A stretch of 64,000 nt of DNA from Apostichopus japonicus (GCF_037975245.1 NC_092575.1:14674310-14738309), one strand, 5' to 3'; counted from the stretch's first letter, positions 13,571 to 27,023 are shown. Notes: generated by a model from the letters alone, not told the origin. Translations and numbers: made by a program.

Positions 13571-16500
13571 CTGTTCCACCACAAACACGCCTTGTAAAGT
13601 GCAAAATGTCATAAGATATACATTTCGAGGTTTTCATTCATTCCACTCGGCCACAGCACCGGTAAATCCTGGTGACCCTAGCCAGCCATGACCTGATGAC
13701 CAGTAACTACTGCAGCAACAAGAGGTAGATATATAGGTCTACTTAAACCTGCATTCACTACGGTTCGTAAGGTTACCTAAGCGTAGGATAAATGTTGTCA
13801 TGTGGTAACCAATGTCTGAATATTTGAACGGTTTGATGAGAATGACGCACAGTTACTGCGCATGCGCATACCAACAGGTTATTCTTCTTGGTAAGTTGCA
13901 GATAGAGACTTGTAGCAGAATTACTACGAGTTAACACACATATATAGAATACCCCTTGGTGTGATTACAAGACTTTAAGCACCAGTGTGAGTACTTAATT
14001 TGGTACTAGACAATATTCAAAATGCCCCAAGTACGAGAGCAAATCCAAACGAGGGCGTTATAACAGTACAAGTCACTAAAGTAGAATAGGAGTGCGTGCA
14101 CGGACTCACAACTAGCTGCAGGGAATTTTTGGGGGGTATCGACTGATTCCCTCAACTTACAATATATCTTATGAAATTCATAGCATATAAAATGGCAATG
14201 TTACATTTGTTTGTTTGTTTGTTTGTTTTTTTTCATTTACAGTTAGTCACGCCATCACCATTCATTGCAGCCGTTCATAAAGAAGAAGAAAAAAAGGTTT
14301 AAAACTACTTATAAGGCAAATTCCACGATTTGATTATGTATGATATTGATGCTTTCGAAAACACTTCTTTTCCGACAATGCGGCAAAATAACAACTCCCG
14401 GATCTAACAAATTATCCATTTGTTGGTGAACTGATCAATACCCTGATAAGAAACATTGCCAAGTCAAGCTTCAGAAAGTTTCAATATATTGTTTGATCAA
14501 TAATACCCAGTCATATATTCATGCAGTTGCGTGCGTGCAGTGCGTGCAAGCTGCAAACTCGAGTGAAAAATTTAATATATATTTTTTTGTTTTAGAATTT
14601 TTTGGCTATATCACTTAGTCTGCAGTGTTTGTTTTGAAGGGAATATTTCCGTTGTTTAAATTTGATTTTTGCAAACAAATATTGTAAATTGTTTTTCTCC
14701 AATGTTAGGTTGAAAATCACATTCGGCGACCAATATGCCTTTTTCTTTTCTTTTCCAATTGTTTTTTAAAGATGTAAGTGACGTCATCATTGCGAATGAG
14801 TCGAACATGAGGACACTTGTCTTTTCTTTCTTTAATTTTACAAAAAGATGCAGTTTAGTAAATTTATGATAAAATATAATTGGCAGCTAACCCAATATTC
14901 CATTTATTCCATTAATTTTATGGACAAATACACAACGAGATTGTGAAAGCGTAGTAATACCTTTGAATAAAAAACACAAGATGATTTCATAAACAGACAC
15001 ATTCGGTCGAGTCTATCAAGGGTGCATCAGAGGGAAGTAAGTCACATTCCGGAAGTAAAGTTCACTTCCGGGGAACAGCCAAACCCCTGGGAAGGGATTT
15101 CTGTTTTCTCCTTTATCATGGCTATGTTCTCCTGGAAGGGTGGGTTTTGTCAGGGCTGGGACAGGCTCTCAGTGAAGTCAGCTCCCCCCCCCCCCTCTCC
15201 TTCCTCTGGCCGCACCTGGTATTCTGTTGTCTACTTTTTGTTTACCCTCTCCAGTCTGAAATATGATTTGTTTGTCTTCTTTACTCCTACTCTATCCTCT
15301 ATCATTCACTAGTCTGCTCTAGTTTCATTTGTTGCTAACCTGATGTAGCTCTGCTTCGCACATCTCGGTCAAGCTTGCCCCCCTCCCCCTCCCGCTTCCA
15401 TGTCACTAGGTACGACACGTTAAAAAAAAAAACATTTACAGTGAAAGATAAAATATTGACATCACGAGCTCGCCACCTAGCAATGTGGAATATTTTGTCT
15501 TCCCCGAGGTGATTATATTAAATTGTATTTTTTTTGTTTTAAATCATTTTATATCATTCTTAGGGGCTATATATATCTTAAATAGCTGGATGATTGTGTA
15601 ATATCTGAATAGGATTAGACTATAAATTGTTTTATTGCATGTATAACGAAGGCTGAGAACTTAAATATTAAGAAAATAACACAGAGCTTGTGAAACGAAG
15701 CAGATTGCCACAACTCCCCCCCCCCCCAGCTGAATAGCTTGTTACGTTGTTGAGATATAAAATATTAGTTTATTAACTTTATTTGGATCGAGTGTATTGC
15801 GCAATCACATATTACGTCATTCATAGACTACACCAACAGCTGGGTTTTTTATTCTTTAAATTTGAAATGGTTATATATGGCTTCAAACTTATTCAATCAT
15901 GTGAAGGGATGTTATTTTATATTGGTAATACGTGATCAAGTGACTTCACCACAATAAAACACTTGTTTTTCATCATTTATGTATGGGGTCCTCATAACAT
16001 CAGTGAAAAATCTTTTAAAAAGAAAACCAGTTTGATGCGTCGTACATGTATGACAGCACAAATTATTGCGCATTTTACTTATCTAAATAAACGTAATATT
16101 TTCTTATAGCTCAGCAACAAAACAAGCTATCAAGATGGCACAAAGGTGTTTTTTTTTTACTTGCTATGTGACGTTAATTTTGTTTTGCGAAATTTTAGAC
16201 TAACTTATCTCTTTAAAATATAACCCAGAGCAAAACCAAATATATATATATATTTATATATTAAAATGTAATATTTACAGTCGGCTCCAAGGACCTGAGG
16301 TTGCAAAGGTGTTTTCTTTGATTCTTTGATTCCATCACGAACGTAACGAACATTGTCTATGGAAGTAATGCATATTTTTTATCATTATTATTTCTTCTTT
16401 TTTCTCTTTGTTTTTACTATGAGTCATTGCTAGTCGCGAGTTCAGTTTTTACTAACTTACTTCATGAAAACTATAGTTAAAGCCCTCATATTGCATTCCA

Positions 16501-16617
16501 TCTCGGCGGTCTAAATATTTGAATCGTTATTATGTATAGTAAATAATCACGCAATCGTAATGATATAACATGTGACCATGAGCACTTCTTGATATCTGTG
16601 TAAACTTCTAAGAAGCT
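13571..16617. other. Intergenic, nothing recognised
   Basis: AT-rich with C runs near 15183 and 15717 and a TTTG run near 14207–14225. A 96-codon frame at 15022–15312 crosses a C run and has no recognisable domain. Confidence 0.45.
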
Positions 16618-17090
16618 TTAAGGTAGCATACGCCCATTAAAAGCCCCATTGACTTACACACTAAATCACAAAAGTAATGTGGTCTCTAAGTTTGGATAGA
16701 AGTTTTCACTAGCTAAACGCTACCCATCACCGAATAGCTGACAAGTTGGCCTTTCATAGCACCATCAATTTTCCGTATCATGACCATGTAGATTTTTTGC
16801 TATCGGAGCCGAAAGTTTTCGCCACTTGTAAACAAACCTCTTCACTCAGTGGTAAACAATTTTCCTACGCTGCTCCTGGGAGGCCTAAAGGAATCTAAAA
16901 TTGCCTCAAATGACCCAATTTTCTCACCACATGTACTTCCATTCATGCTCTTCAACATGCAAGCCACAATCATGATTGATATTAGGTCAAAAAAAGATGT
17001 TCTCCTGCTGCTTTTTGGCACTTTTCCTGAAGGAGAACAATCGAGCGAATGGATATAGGCTCTAATAGGAGCATGCCACCCTATACGCTA
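16618..17090 (+). repeat. Dispersed repeat, copy 1 (pair with 35426)
   Basis: Shares a series of co-linear blocks with 35426–35885: AAGGTAGCATAC, CCATTGACT, AAAGTAATGT, GTCTCTAAGTT or its variant, TAGAAGTTTTCACTA, ATGACCATG, GGAGGCCTAAAG and CACCACAT. The two are in the same orientation and diverged by many substitutions. No inverted ends or poly(A) tail were found, so the class is unknown. Confidence 0.6.
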
Positions 17091-19418
17091 CTTTTCCGTG
17101 TCCTAGACTCGGCAGTTCGGCCACTTTGATTGATGAACCTGTGATGTTTTATAGTTGACTTTTAGAAAAGAAAGGTGATAAATGTATATGTGTCGTGAAG
17201 TGCAAGCTGGTGGGTAAGGAATGCCTGTGTTGATCATTGATTCAATCACGTATAATTGACAAGAGAGGGCAGTGATGGGAGCAGGTGGAGGGCGGGGGAA
17301 GCGGGGGGGGGTTGAGAAGGAGACGTTAAAGGGAACCCGGTTATTAATTCCCTGAGAGAGGTAACTTTTGAAGTCGCTTACTCTAAAAGCTGCTACAGTG
17401 GACATGCCAAGTGATTGAGTTCATATGCAGTGTGTTTGTTTTTTAATGTTTGTCACCAAAAGGTCACTATTTTATTTACATGTCCCATAATTGTCAAAAA
17501 CATGGCACTTCAAAGCTTCAGTTATCTATTGTTTATCTAAAAGGAATAAGATAAGAAAAGGGGCACTTTAGAACTTGCAAGAATGGTAGAAGAGTAATCT
17601 TGTTACCATAAATGCAAGGGCACTTCTAATTTGGAAAATTCGAAACTTTTCCACAAAACTGGGGGGGGGGCTTGCCATCAATGGCACCCCACCCCTCCCC
17701 CTCCCCCTCCACTTCTCGAATGACACACTACGAAGAGCTATTGGCTCTAGCAAAGTAAAAGGTACAAACACATAATATATTTTGAAGAAAGAGGAAGGAA
17801 GAAATGATATTGATTTCTTCAGTAGAAAGTTTATTCTGTCATAAAAAGTAATAAAAGTATGGTAACAACGAGAATAATTTCATTCTTAAAATAAATATTA
17901 CATAGAAATATGTTATAAATTAGTCTTAATAACAAAAGTTAGTCATAGATTATTAACAGGGAATAATATTGTGTGTTCCCTTAATTATCATTATAATTAA
18001 CTTTTTAATTCTTTTTGTTTATATACATCATTATAGAATCTGGCCAAAGATGACACTTTGTTATTGAGAAGAAGAAATATCCAGATTGCGTTGTTTTTTT
18101 CCTTTGTTGTGTACATTAATCTGTATAAACATATAACAATTTAGACAAACGATGAATATTTATCATATAGTATAATCCAAGAAATCGGCAAACGTTGTTA
18201 TAGTTCATACACCATTATGTGGGGATACGTGTTACAATTTCATAACGTGAGTATACAAACAATTCAGCTAAATTATCTCTTTCTTTTGATTAGTTTTTAC
18301 TCTTACAACCAATTAAGCCCTGGCATTAAGTTATGAACAATACATAACACTGGTGATCTTCCAGTGGAAAGTTAACGCTTAGAAGTGAATAATTGAAATT
18401 GGCAATCTATTCAAAGCGCGGCATATACACTCTATCTGTTACCCTTTAAAGGTGATGTATTCGACGCAGCCGCTCCTCGCTTATCCTACATCTACCTCTC
18501 TACCTCATTATCAATGCCCTATCCGACCCCCGCCCACCCCTCCCCTCCCTCATATCCGTTATATATGTCTTGTGCTTGCTTTAAGATACCCAACCGCAGT
18601 TAAGTAACATCCCGTGTGCTTCATCAATATACAAAGTGCATCTTCAGCGATCATCCTGCGCATAGAACTGCGCATACTAATACGTTCCGCACTGTGAAAG
18701 GTTCAATTGTTAATAATCCGTCGATTGTTTACGTTCAATATTTTCCAGCATCAAATTATTAACGAATAAACCATATACAAACCGCGATATCTCCGACGAA
18801 TAAATCATATACAAACCGCGATATCACCGCGATATCGCCGATTCCTAAACAGGTTTTGATCGATGGTAAAATTTGAATGACTAAATGTGCTTGAAATCCC
18901 AGCGTTAACAATGCGATCGCAATTAACTAAACTCATTTTAATAATACAAATATAATACTAAAAATAAAAATACTAGAACTACAACTACTAATAATAATAC
19001 TTATCATAATAATTATCATAACGTCGAGATAGAAATGCTGATTTTTAATTCTACCCCTTTAATAATTTTAATCCCACCTAATTAAGCCCAACTTGGATTC
19101 TGTCGGCCTCTGATCAATTCACAGCAATGATAAAAATCTCTCACATGTTACATTGGCGCTCTTTTCTTTCCTCCTCAACTTGTCTCTACTTTTTTGCGAC
19201 TTTTGTAAGGAAAAGTAGATACTGACGTCATTTCCGCCTGGTCTATCCATTCGGATTCAGACTACGTCCAGTATCGAAGACTTTACATCTAATGCTCATC
19301 ACCACGGCAACCGTGACTGTCTTGACTTTCTTCTTTACAGTGCTACCCGATAGCTTAGAACCTTATTCGTCCGTTCATCTCTATCACCAAATGGTGCGGT
19401 CCTTCTTCCGTTAACATT
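17091..19418. other. 3' flank of MMP-A, no gene seen
   Basis: AT-rich DNA downstream of the MMP-A stop codon, so it should contain that gene's 3' UTR. On the minus strand ATTAAA-type poly(A) signals are possible at about 19059–19072, but none is decisive. Confidence 0.4.
18763..18830. repeat. 34-bp tandem duplication
   Basis: Two adjacent units begin CGAATAAA and contain ATATACAAACCGCGATATC, with only small differences. Confidence 0.8.
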
Positions 19419-19594
19419 TCACACGAAGATGTATTTAAAGACGAGCGCGACCATTAAAACTATAGGGGATATTAGTAGTCTGAAAGAACCACACTTTGTA
19501 AAGTTCATATCTTGACTGAAGTCGCGAGGTCCATGTAAACTTCCCGAAGTTAGGTCGTACGAGTAGCAGCGTGTATCTTGAAGAAAAATGATTT
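19419..19594 (-). CDS. MMP-A exon 8: last hemopexin blade and hydrophobic tail
   Basis: Residues 441–497 and the stop. C449 and C474 may form a disulfide. After the small residues GS at 475–476 comes a hydrophobic stretch ending KYIFV-stop, with no cytoplasmic tail. The GPI reading is an inference from this layout. Confidence 0.85.
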
Positions 19595-21569
19595 CTGAAA
19601 GGAGGAGAAAAGAAAGACATTATTGATTATTATTTTATATTTATCATAGCTGAATTCAACTTTACTCTTTGAAAGATTCATTACGAAAACCATAATAACT
19701 TTATCCTTTTTCAAAGAAACCTTTTCGGAGGGTAGAAAGTGCGGCAGATTTTGGATTGCTAACTACCAAAGCATAGTAAATGCAAGTGGATTAATATAAT
19801 CAAATACACTACCCACTGACTGTACGGTACTGTTTCGTAACCCACTCCCACATAAAGATATATATTGCTATACCCGTAAAGCCCCCTTCCCCCACCACTA
19901 ACCCTCCTCAACGTGTTCTCTTATAATGTCAATGTGGTTCACCGTCCTGTCCCCACAGACGACCTCAACCCACCCATCGCCCGCCGTTCCCCCGTGGTTC
20001 CAGAAATAACACATCCATATATGACGTAAACTTACCGTTGTCGTATGCAAACGCAGCGTCTGCGTCAATGGCAGCCGACCCAAACTTGGTGACGATCGGC
20101 TGTGCGCCACCGACGAATTCGTGGCCAGCTTCAAGCTTGTAGTAATTAGTTTCCTTGAAGAAGTACAAAGCATCTTCAGACGGCATTGCAAACACATAGT
20201 CCACACTGTCGGGAAGACCCATTTCGAAGAGAGATTTCGGGTAACTTTCACGAACAATCCACTGACTATCAAACCTCCAGATTTGATGACCTGTTCGCAA
20301 AATAAGGAAAGAAGTAACCTTTAGAGATCCGTGGTATGATGGCTTATATTTGAACCTGAAAAAACTGTATTTATAGAATGAAAAGAATGAATTTTCGTGC
20401 CATATTTCATCGGGATACGCCCTTTTATTGGCGTCTCGCTCTTTATACGTACGCATCATAGCTTATACTGGATATGTGAAATCTTTATAGAAAGACAGGT
20501 AATTCGTCGGTAGGTGACAACTTTCTTAGAAAAAGAAAATGGTTTTCTTTGCTTTGCAAGCTACTGCTGACCACATCAGTTACGGTTCATTCGCAATTGG
20601 TTAAACCTTACCCGTAGAAGATATCTGTCTTTTCATGTAATTTATCTTTTTCCAATTCACTGAGTAAACAGATTAATCGTTTATCCAATACATTAATGTT
20701 CTTAGCCCACAAATGCTGTATTATTTGCTTTTAATTTGCATATCTAATTCTCAACAACTACTGATAAGATGTTTGCGGATGTAAGTTTCAAATATTGCTA
20801 TTTCAATTCCATTATTTCCTGTAGTTTTATGTAGATTAAGATTAACTATATTAATTCTTATCAATTTGAACAGTAAAATAGTCAGTTTTTTCCCGGTAGA
20901 AATAAGGACATACCTTGAATGAGGATGTAGTCACTACCGAGGACAGTCACAGAGTCGATAGTTCCTGGTACGGTTGGTAAAACATACTGAAGAGCGTATT
21001 CTTGAGAGCTACCACCTGCAGGTAACTGGCGGAACAATGTGTCATCCTATGAAAAAAATGAATATTCAGATATTCAAATATTTATTTACATATGTGTGTG
21101 TGTGTTGAACCGCGTTATCAGCTTAATGACTCGAAACGATTGTTTACTTTGTTAAAGAGGTGGAGAAGCGACAATGTGTGTGTTTTTTTGTTTTTTTGTG
21201 GGGAGGTGGTTGGTAACAGGGGAGAACATTTACTGCTATATGATAAGTTTCTTGGTGTAATAGGTAAGATATATGTGGTATAGTATGCAATTATCCATTA
21301 ACAAATTCAATTGTGTCGAGGGGGATTTTGTAAGATAATCTAAAACCATCCCATCATTGAGTATGACATACAAAGAACGAAACATCTTAATAAAACGGGA
21401 AAGTTTACACCAAACGTTAATTATGCCGGTGTTTAGGTTGGAAGGGGGAAAAGGGGGGAGTCACCGAACATATTAGAAGATATTGAATGTACATTGAAGA
21501 TTTATATTGATTGAATCCAATTTACAGCCACATCTCTTCATTAACTTAAGAAGGAAGCGGAAGGGAAGG

Positions 21570-21607
<38 letters not shown>

Positions 21608-24600
21608 GAGTAAAGAATATACACTTGAAAATAAGTCCTCCCCCCCACCCCACCCAGTCCCCACTCCTGCCTCTCGACAATCTAAATTTACGGGTCTGGT
21701 CTGTAAAAATAAAGCTTACCTTTATCAAATGAACAGCATTATCTTTATAGTACACCGCATCATATGATGTCGATATTGGGTTCTGAATAGGCCGTAAAGT
21801 GGGTATTGAAACTGGATTAGCACCTACAAATAGATAAACAAAAACAAATAAAAGGTTGAAATGTTATGTTGTACCACATTAATAATACTGTACTACATGT
21901 TATCACATGTTCGATGAATGATGAATAACACTACATGATATTACATGTTAGACAAATGCTAAATAACACTACATGTTATTACATGTTAGATACATACTGA
22001 CTAACACTACATGCTATTACATGTTAGATACATACTGAATAACACTACATGTTATTACATGTTAGATACATATTGACTAACACTACATGCTATTACATGT
22101 AAGATGCATACTGAATAACGTTACATGCTATCACATATTAGATACATGCTGAATAACACTACATGCTATTACATGTTAGATACATACTAAATTACACTTG
22201 AAGTTCGCACATGCATGTTAGATACATACTGACTAACACTTCATGCTATTTACATGTTCGATAAATGCTAAATAACACTACATGTTATAATATTATGTTC
22301 GATACATCCTAGATAACACTTTACGTTAGTACATGTTCGACGCATGTTGAATAACACTACATTTATGAAGCATAACCTCATATCGTCTACGTATATGAAT
22401 GCCGCAAACCCAATAACCTCCGTGTTATCGTAAATGAATGAGTTGATCAGTATTAAACATGTCCTTACCGTAAATAGACTGCACACCAGCGATATCGTCA
22501 GCAGTCAGCCGTGTTAATGTTCCGTACTTTTCGTACATGACAGCATCTATCTGAAATGAATGATCCATACCCAAGGAGTGACCGATCTCGTGAACCAGAA
22601 CAGCAAGAAGGTCAAGTCCTAAATTTGGTAAGGAAAAAAAATTGGAATAGAAGAAATAAATTTGTAACTCAACATTTGCTTAAATTGTCTAACATTTCTA
22701 TAGTCAAAACTGTGTCGACAGGCTATGTTTTATTTCTCTAAATTGTAAATTTTCACTCACAACTGACAACTGAAAACTTCGACTTTTGTTTTGAAGTTCT
22801 TGAAATGTCATATTTGAAGTCTTTGAAAAGGATCATTTGATAGCCAGCTCTTCGGTTTGCAAAAGGATTCAATACAGTCTGAAGGAATGCATCGTTATTT
22901 AGGGATGGGAGGGGGGACAGACGTAAGGGCGCAGAAACATCCGCCTGCTCCCTTGACGTTCAAACGCAGCGTCTGCTAACTGCACCTGCCCCTCCCGCGT
23001 ATCTCATGTTTCTAATCCTATGGTATAGATTACTCTATTATTATTCCATTCAGTTTGATAACTGTTCAAACATGTGATTGCAGCGTCCATGACGCTTGAA
23101 AAGCTGTCGTTTTGGAAGTTATAAAGTTGTCTGAAATTTGGAGACTTTCGGTCGGACATTCGTAACTTTTTGACCAATAAAAATATTAAATTTGAAACTA
23201 TAGATCGTGAAGATCATGACAACATGTAATAGATTTAACAAATCAGAAAAAAACCAAACTTTTCTTACCATCACCGTTGGCATCAGCGGAAAATTTGTTT
23301 GCGTCGTTTAAATGTATATCCCCACTCAAAGAATCGCTTCTGTCACTATAATATGGAGTGAACGCATGCGCAATGACATTTTCGACGAACGGGCGGCCAT
23401 CATTGTGGTCACCATAGAAGAACCCGATATTTATATCAGCCACTGGACCATTTGATTCGTAAAACGTAAGAGGAATAACGGCGTCCCAAACCCTGAAAGC
23501 CTCTTGCACAAGGGCACGTTGTGTAGCCACCGGCATATCGTTTGAAAATGTGGAGAGCCTACAGGAAATAAAAGACAAGGTTTGTTTAGAGGGGAAAACA
23601 AATTCAGAAAATCCTGTTTGAAAATTTCTGTTACTAGTTGGTCACAAAAACTACAGCAGATAAGTATTTTGGAAGTATTTCTTATTCATTGTGCCGTAAT
23701 GATTATTTGGTTTTATATTCAGCTATTTTTTTTATTAATTTTTCGTCGCTATCATTGGTCACCCTTATTTATGAAAAAGATCATTACAAACAGTGAGTGA
23801 CAAACGCTATAAAAAAAAATTTGTTATGCTTCTCAATATAGATTAGCAGGTATGGTCACTATTCTCCAACTGAATTAGACGCAAAATTTCTAAACTCATT
23901 ATTGAAGACCCGGGTAGTCGAGCTAAGTCAGCGCGCAGTATAGGCGCGTAACCGCCGAAGAAAAGGTTGAGGGGGGGGTATTTTGCATAGAAATCCACAT
24001 ATGATGTTTCAATGACATTATTAATGAGAGCCTCAATCACTGTCTGAATTAACCACAGTTGGTAAACTATCCGTCTTAGTCAAATAACTTGTGTCTAATA
24101 GAAGAATTATATTCACGACATTTTGAATAAATACTATAACAATTACGAAAATTGTCACCCCAGGGTATGAAATTTACTTTTCATGAACGATTACTGACCT
24201 GTAAGAGACAGATGCCTTATTCCATCTGTTAGAGGTGACTACGTATCGTTTATTAATGCCTGTCTCCTCCTCCTCCACCTCCTCCTCCTCTCTCTCTCCA
24301 TCCTCAGACTCTCTTACAATGTCTGGAACCCCACAACGAGGTAGTAACATCTCCAGTTCGGTCAGAAGGTCTATGTCCCTGGTCACTGGGATGTTGTAGT
24401 TCTTCTGCATCTGTGCCAATGCATTTTGATACTGTTTTAAAGTAACCGATTCGCCATTATTCTGGTTCTCCAAGTAACCAAAGTATCGTAGCCATTCCTG
24501 TTTCGAACGAAAGATTATAGCAACTTTACATTATAATTTTTAAATACTTTTTTTTCTTTTCTTCTTTTTTTGCAACATCAAAGTCAACTGATGGTTGCGT

Positions 24601-26913
24601 TTCATTATTAATTCATCTCATAATCTATACTCCTCGTCTACTGATTCACTTTGTGAACGTCCCGATTCTCATATGCAAATTCCCTGAACAGTGTGATCAG
24701 GGACGTCAGAGCTGGAACATTTAAGTGGGATCCGATGGGCGTTCCTTAAGGAACAACGCGGTATCATTCCTCTCGAAGATATGTTAAGAGAGGGGATATA
24801 TGCAGTGTTCGAAGGATTTGTGTATATACTTAATTCTCATTTTATTTTATATTATTTTTAGTGTTAAAAAAACAAAGCAATCTTAATTCAAAGATTGTGC
24901 AAACCAGGGTGCCATGAACGATCATTCTTTTAAGAGATGAGTTCCATTCTTACAGGAATAGTATAGCCTCAGCCAAAAGCATGTCTATAAGACTAAAAGG
25001 ATAAAGTCTCGATATTTGCAGCAAAGTTAGTAGGATTTCACATTTATGGAAGTTTAAAGAATTCACCTGCTACAAAGAATGATTATTCTGTAACTCTTTC
25101 ACAGATTTTAAATTCCATATTCTTTGGAATTACTGTGAAGGCAACAACTTTCATACAACACTTTAATTATAGTATAATACTGAACACTATATAAGAAGCA
25201 ATATATATTCCGCACTATCGTTCTAAACAATTTAACCCGAAAACGGTGTTCTCTAGAAATCGTTCTTTTGTCCAAGTTTCCATAAATTTAAACTCTTTAG
25301 AAAAATATAACGATCAGTCATGAGCGTATATCTGCTATTGACAGACATTTATTAAGGGTTCGGTAAACCAGGCGGTTATGTGACGTCATAACGCAGGTAA
25401 AAATCGGATCTAAATTTTATTGTAGGCTATAATATCATTTCTTTTTTCTGTGATCGCTTGTGCGTGAATTGCACGTTAACCTTTTTCTCTTGTAATCAAC
25501 TGAGAGAATAATCGCATTCAAAGTTACAATATGTACTTCCGATTAGCTGACTTCGCATATATTGTATGGTTACCCCCCCCCACCCGCACCCCCCCCCCTC
25601 CCCGTTTAACTGACAGTGTGTCGATTCTCAATCAAAAACATACCATTCTCGTTCATTTTACAATAGATGTATTTTGTAAGCACTACGATATTAAAGTTTC
25701 AGACATAATTTTTGGAATACAGTATAAATATATAAATAATAAAACAGCATAAATAATGGAAAAATATGAACAAGGCGAACATGAACAAAAAAAAAACCAC
25801 TTTCATTTAATATACATAATCACCACGTAAATGATTGAACAAAATGATAAGAAACCTAAATTAATATGAAAGAACATTTATATTTTTCAAAGATGGAAGT
25901 GTGGGTGGGAGGGTGTTGCAGAAATAGGGGAGGTAGGTGAAGGGAGGGGGGGGCTAAACGGAGGAAACACAATGATTACCATTGTGTTTTCCCATCTGAA
26001 CTATATAAACATACTATGAGTATTTTGGGGCGGATTCTTTCATGATAAACAAAACTTTGCTATAGTGCTTTCTCACAGGCCACATAGTAGTAGCCTATAG
26101 TTTAGTAAAAGCTGCAATATGCGTTCATTTGGCCACAAATTGTACTTTATAATAATGTTGATAGAAAGATGAAAGATATTTAAAACACACATTTGGAGCC
26201 TGATTGAATTCTTTTGTCGTATCTGGCCCGCTCGCTGCTTGTTGAAAACCCCAGTTCTAGTTGTATATTATAGTTGAAGGGTTCCCTGGTATCTAATTAT
26301 TTTAGAATATTTAAATATTTAAAATTTTTAATATTATGACATGGATATTTCAGAATGAGCCAAATTTTAAACTTAACGCAAACTTGCAGCTTCATATATT
26401 TGATCAGAGACAGGCGGCGTGCGGGTATACAGTTTGAAATATTACACGATATGTAAGACAGACAACATAACATTTTACGGAGTGTAAGCTCAGTGTAGCT
26501 GAGTCTAGCTCAGTGTAGCTCAGTCTAGGAGTGTTAGCTCAGTGGTTAACGCCGGTGCCTGGCAATCATAAGGTCCCCGGTTCGAGTCACTTCAAGATTA
26601 ACGTATGTCGTCCAGTTACAGAGTTGTTGACAAACGACAATTTAAAATCATGGACGTTTAATATGAATGTAAGAGACTGACTTCGGTCAGCTTGCGGCTT
26701 TGATAAGCCAATGAGGCTTCTTCGCGAATCCCTGCTTGCAGGAGGATCTAAAATACATACATACATACATACAACATGATATTAATACACCATAACTAAT
26801 AAAATAGAAGAAACATAATAACTTACAACGGCATCAGTGTTGATGAAACGAGCTGGGGCAGCTTGACACGTAAGAAATACTTGAAGAAATATCAAAATAA
26901 TGGACATCTTCAT
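19419..26913 (-). CDS. MMP-A: probable GPI-anchored matrix metalloproteinase, 497 aa
   Basis: Zinc endopeptidase of family M10A, expected to cleave extracellular matrix at the cell surface. Joined coding exons, in order: 26913–26827, 24497–24199, 23558–23269, 22618–22469, 21823–21720, 21046–20914, 20290–20036, 19594–19419. All introns are GT–AG and the 1,494-nt frame is intact. Domains: signal peptide 1–19, prodomain with cysteine switch PRCGVPD (82–88), Glu-rich linker 95–107, cleavage site INKR (110–113), catalytic domain with HEIGHSLGMDH (235–245) and Met-turn AVMY (251–254), hinge about 276–292, hemopexin domain about 293–470, hydrophobic tail 479–497. Nothing follows the tail, which suits a GPI signal rather than a type I membrane segment. 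The usual first hemopexin cysteine is absent; the only late cysteines are C449 and C474. MMP-B is its head-to-head paralogue. Function is inferred from the family; the gene model is strong. Confidence 0.92.
20036..20290 (-). CDS. MMP-A exon 7: hemopexin blades 2–4
   Basis: Residues 356–439. Contains HQIWRFDSQW, ALYFFKETNYYKL and AFAYDNG, typical hemopexin blade motifs. The exon is 255 nt, exactly the length of MMP-B exon 7. Confidence 0.9.
20914..21046 (-). CDS. MMP-A exon 6: hemopexin blades 1–2
   Basis: Residues 311–354. Includes DSVTVLGSDYILIQG, the strand pattern of a hemopexin repeat. Acceptor TAG, donor GTATGT, phase 1. Confidence 0.85.
21571..21605. repeat. (TA)n in MMP-A intron 5
   Basis: Short TA run within the intron. 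Confidence 0.95.
21720..21823 (-). CDS. MMP-A exon 5: hinge and start of hemopexin domain
   Basis: Residues 277–310: a short Pro-containing hinge, then STSYDAVYYKDNAVHLIK, the first hemopexin blade. No cysteine is present, unlike MMP-B exon 5. Donor GTAAGC, phase 0. Confidence 0.85.
21880..22375. repeat. 38-bp minisatellite in MMP-A intron 4
   Basis: About 12 units built on AATAACACTACATG plus TTATTACATG plus TTAGATACATACTG, each about 38 bp with substitutions and short indels. It fills most of the 645-bp intron. Confidence 0.9.
22469..22618 (-). CDS. MMP-A exon 4: zinc site and Met-turn
   Basis: Residues 227–275. HEIGHSLGMDH supplies three zinc-binding histidines and the catalytic glutamate E236. 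M253 is the Met-turn that defines metzincins. It ends in DDIAGVQSIYG, the usual close of an MMP catalytic domain. Confidence 0.95.
23269..23558 (-). CDS. MMP-A exon 3: N-terminal half of catalytic domain
   Basis: Residues 130–225. Contains FRVWDAVIPLTF and the structural-zinc ligands H180, D182, H193 and H211. The stretch PFVENVIAHAF replaces the usual PFDGPGGxLAHAF, so the nearby calcium-binding loop is altered. Donor GTAAGA, phase 1. Confidence 0.9.
24199..24497 (-). CDS. MMP-A exon 2: prodomain and cysteine switch
   Basis: Residues 30–128 plus two bases. It opens EWLRYFGYL, the conserved first helix of the MMP peptidoglycan-binding-like prodomain. C84 in PRCGVPD would ligate the catalytic zinc and keep the zymogen inactive. 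A run of Glu codons (GAG-rich, about 24257–24300) precedes INKR. Acceptor CAG, donor GTCAGT, phase 2. Confidence 0.9.
26527..26772 (+). mobile_element. tRNA-derived SINE, copy 2 (MMP-A intron 1)
   Basis: The best full-length copy. It starts GGAGTGTTAGCTCAGTGG, has the B box GGTTCGAGTCAC, and ends GGAGGATCTAAAATACATAC with an (ATAC)n tail. It lies antisense in intron 1, only 55 bp from the exon 1 donor. The DNA just upstream (26487–26527) is made of short GTAGCTCAGT-type repeats resembling the SINE head. Confidence 0.9.
26827..26913 (-). CDS. MMP-A exon 1: signal peptide
   Basis: Encodes residues 1–29. The hydrophobic core IILIFLQVFLTC is followed by a likely cleavage after CQA. The donor is GTAAGT, phase 0. 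The first ATG is chosen; a second in-frame ATG two codons on would give nearly the same signal peptide. Confidence 0.9.
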
Positions 26914-27015
26914 CTTGTGAGTTGACGGGAATATCGATAGGTTTGGGCACAAAGTTTTCAGACTTGACTCCGTACAGACGAGTTGAAGTTTGAAGACATG
27001 TTAGAGGTCGACAGT

Positions 27016-27023
27016 TATTTTAT
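27016..27023 (-). promoter_or_regulatory. Candidate TATA box for MMP-A
   Basis: ATAAAATA on the minus strand, about 105 bp before the start codon, which would leave a 5' UTR of about 75 nt. It is based on sequence alone in AT-rich DNA. Confidence 0.25.

Noticed and set aside
26528-26593. A functional tRNA gene
   Set aside because: The anticodon arm does not fold with a normal 7-nt loop, and the same sequence heads a repeated SINE.
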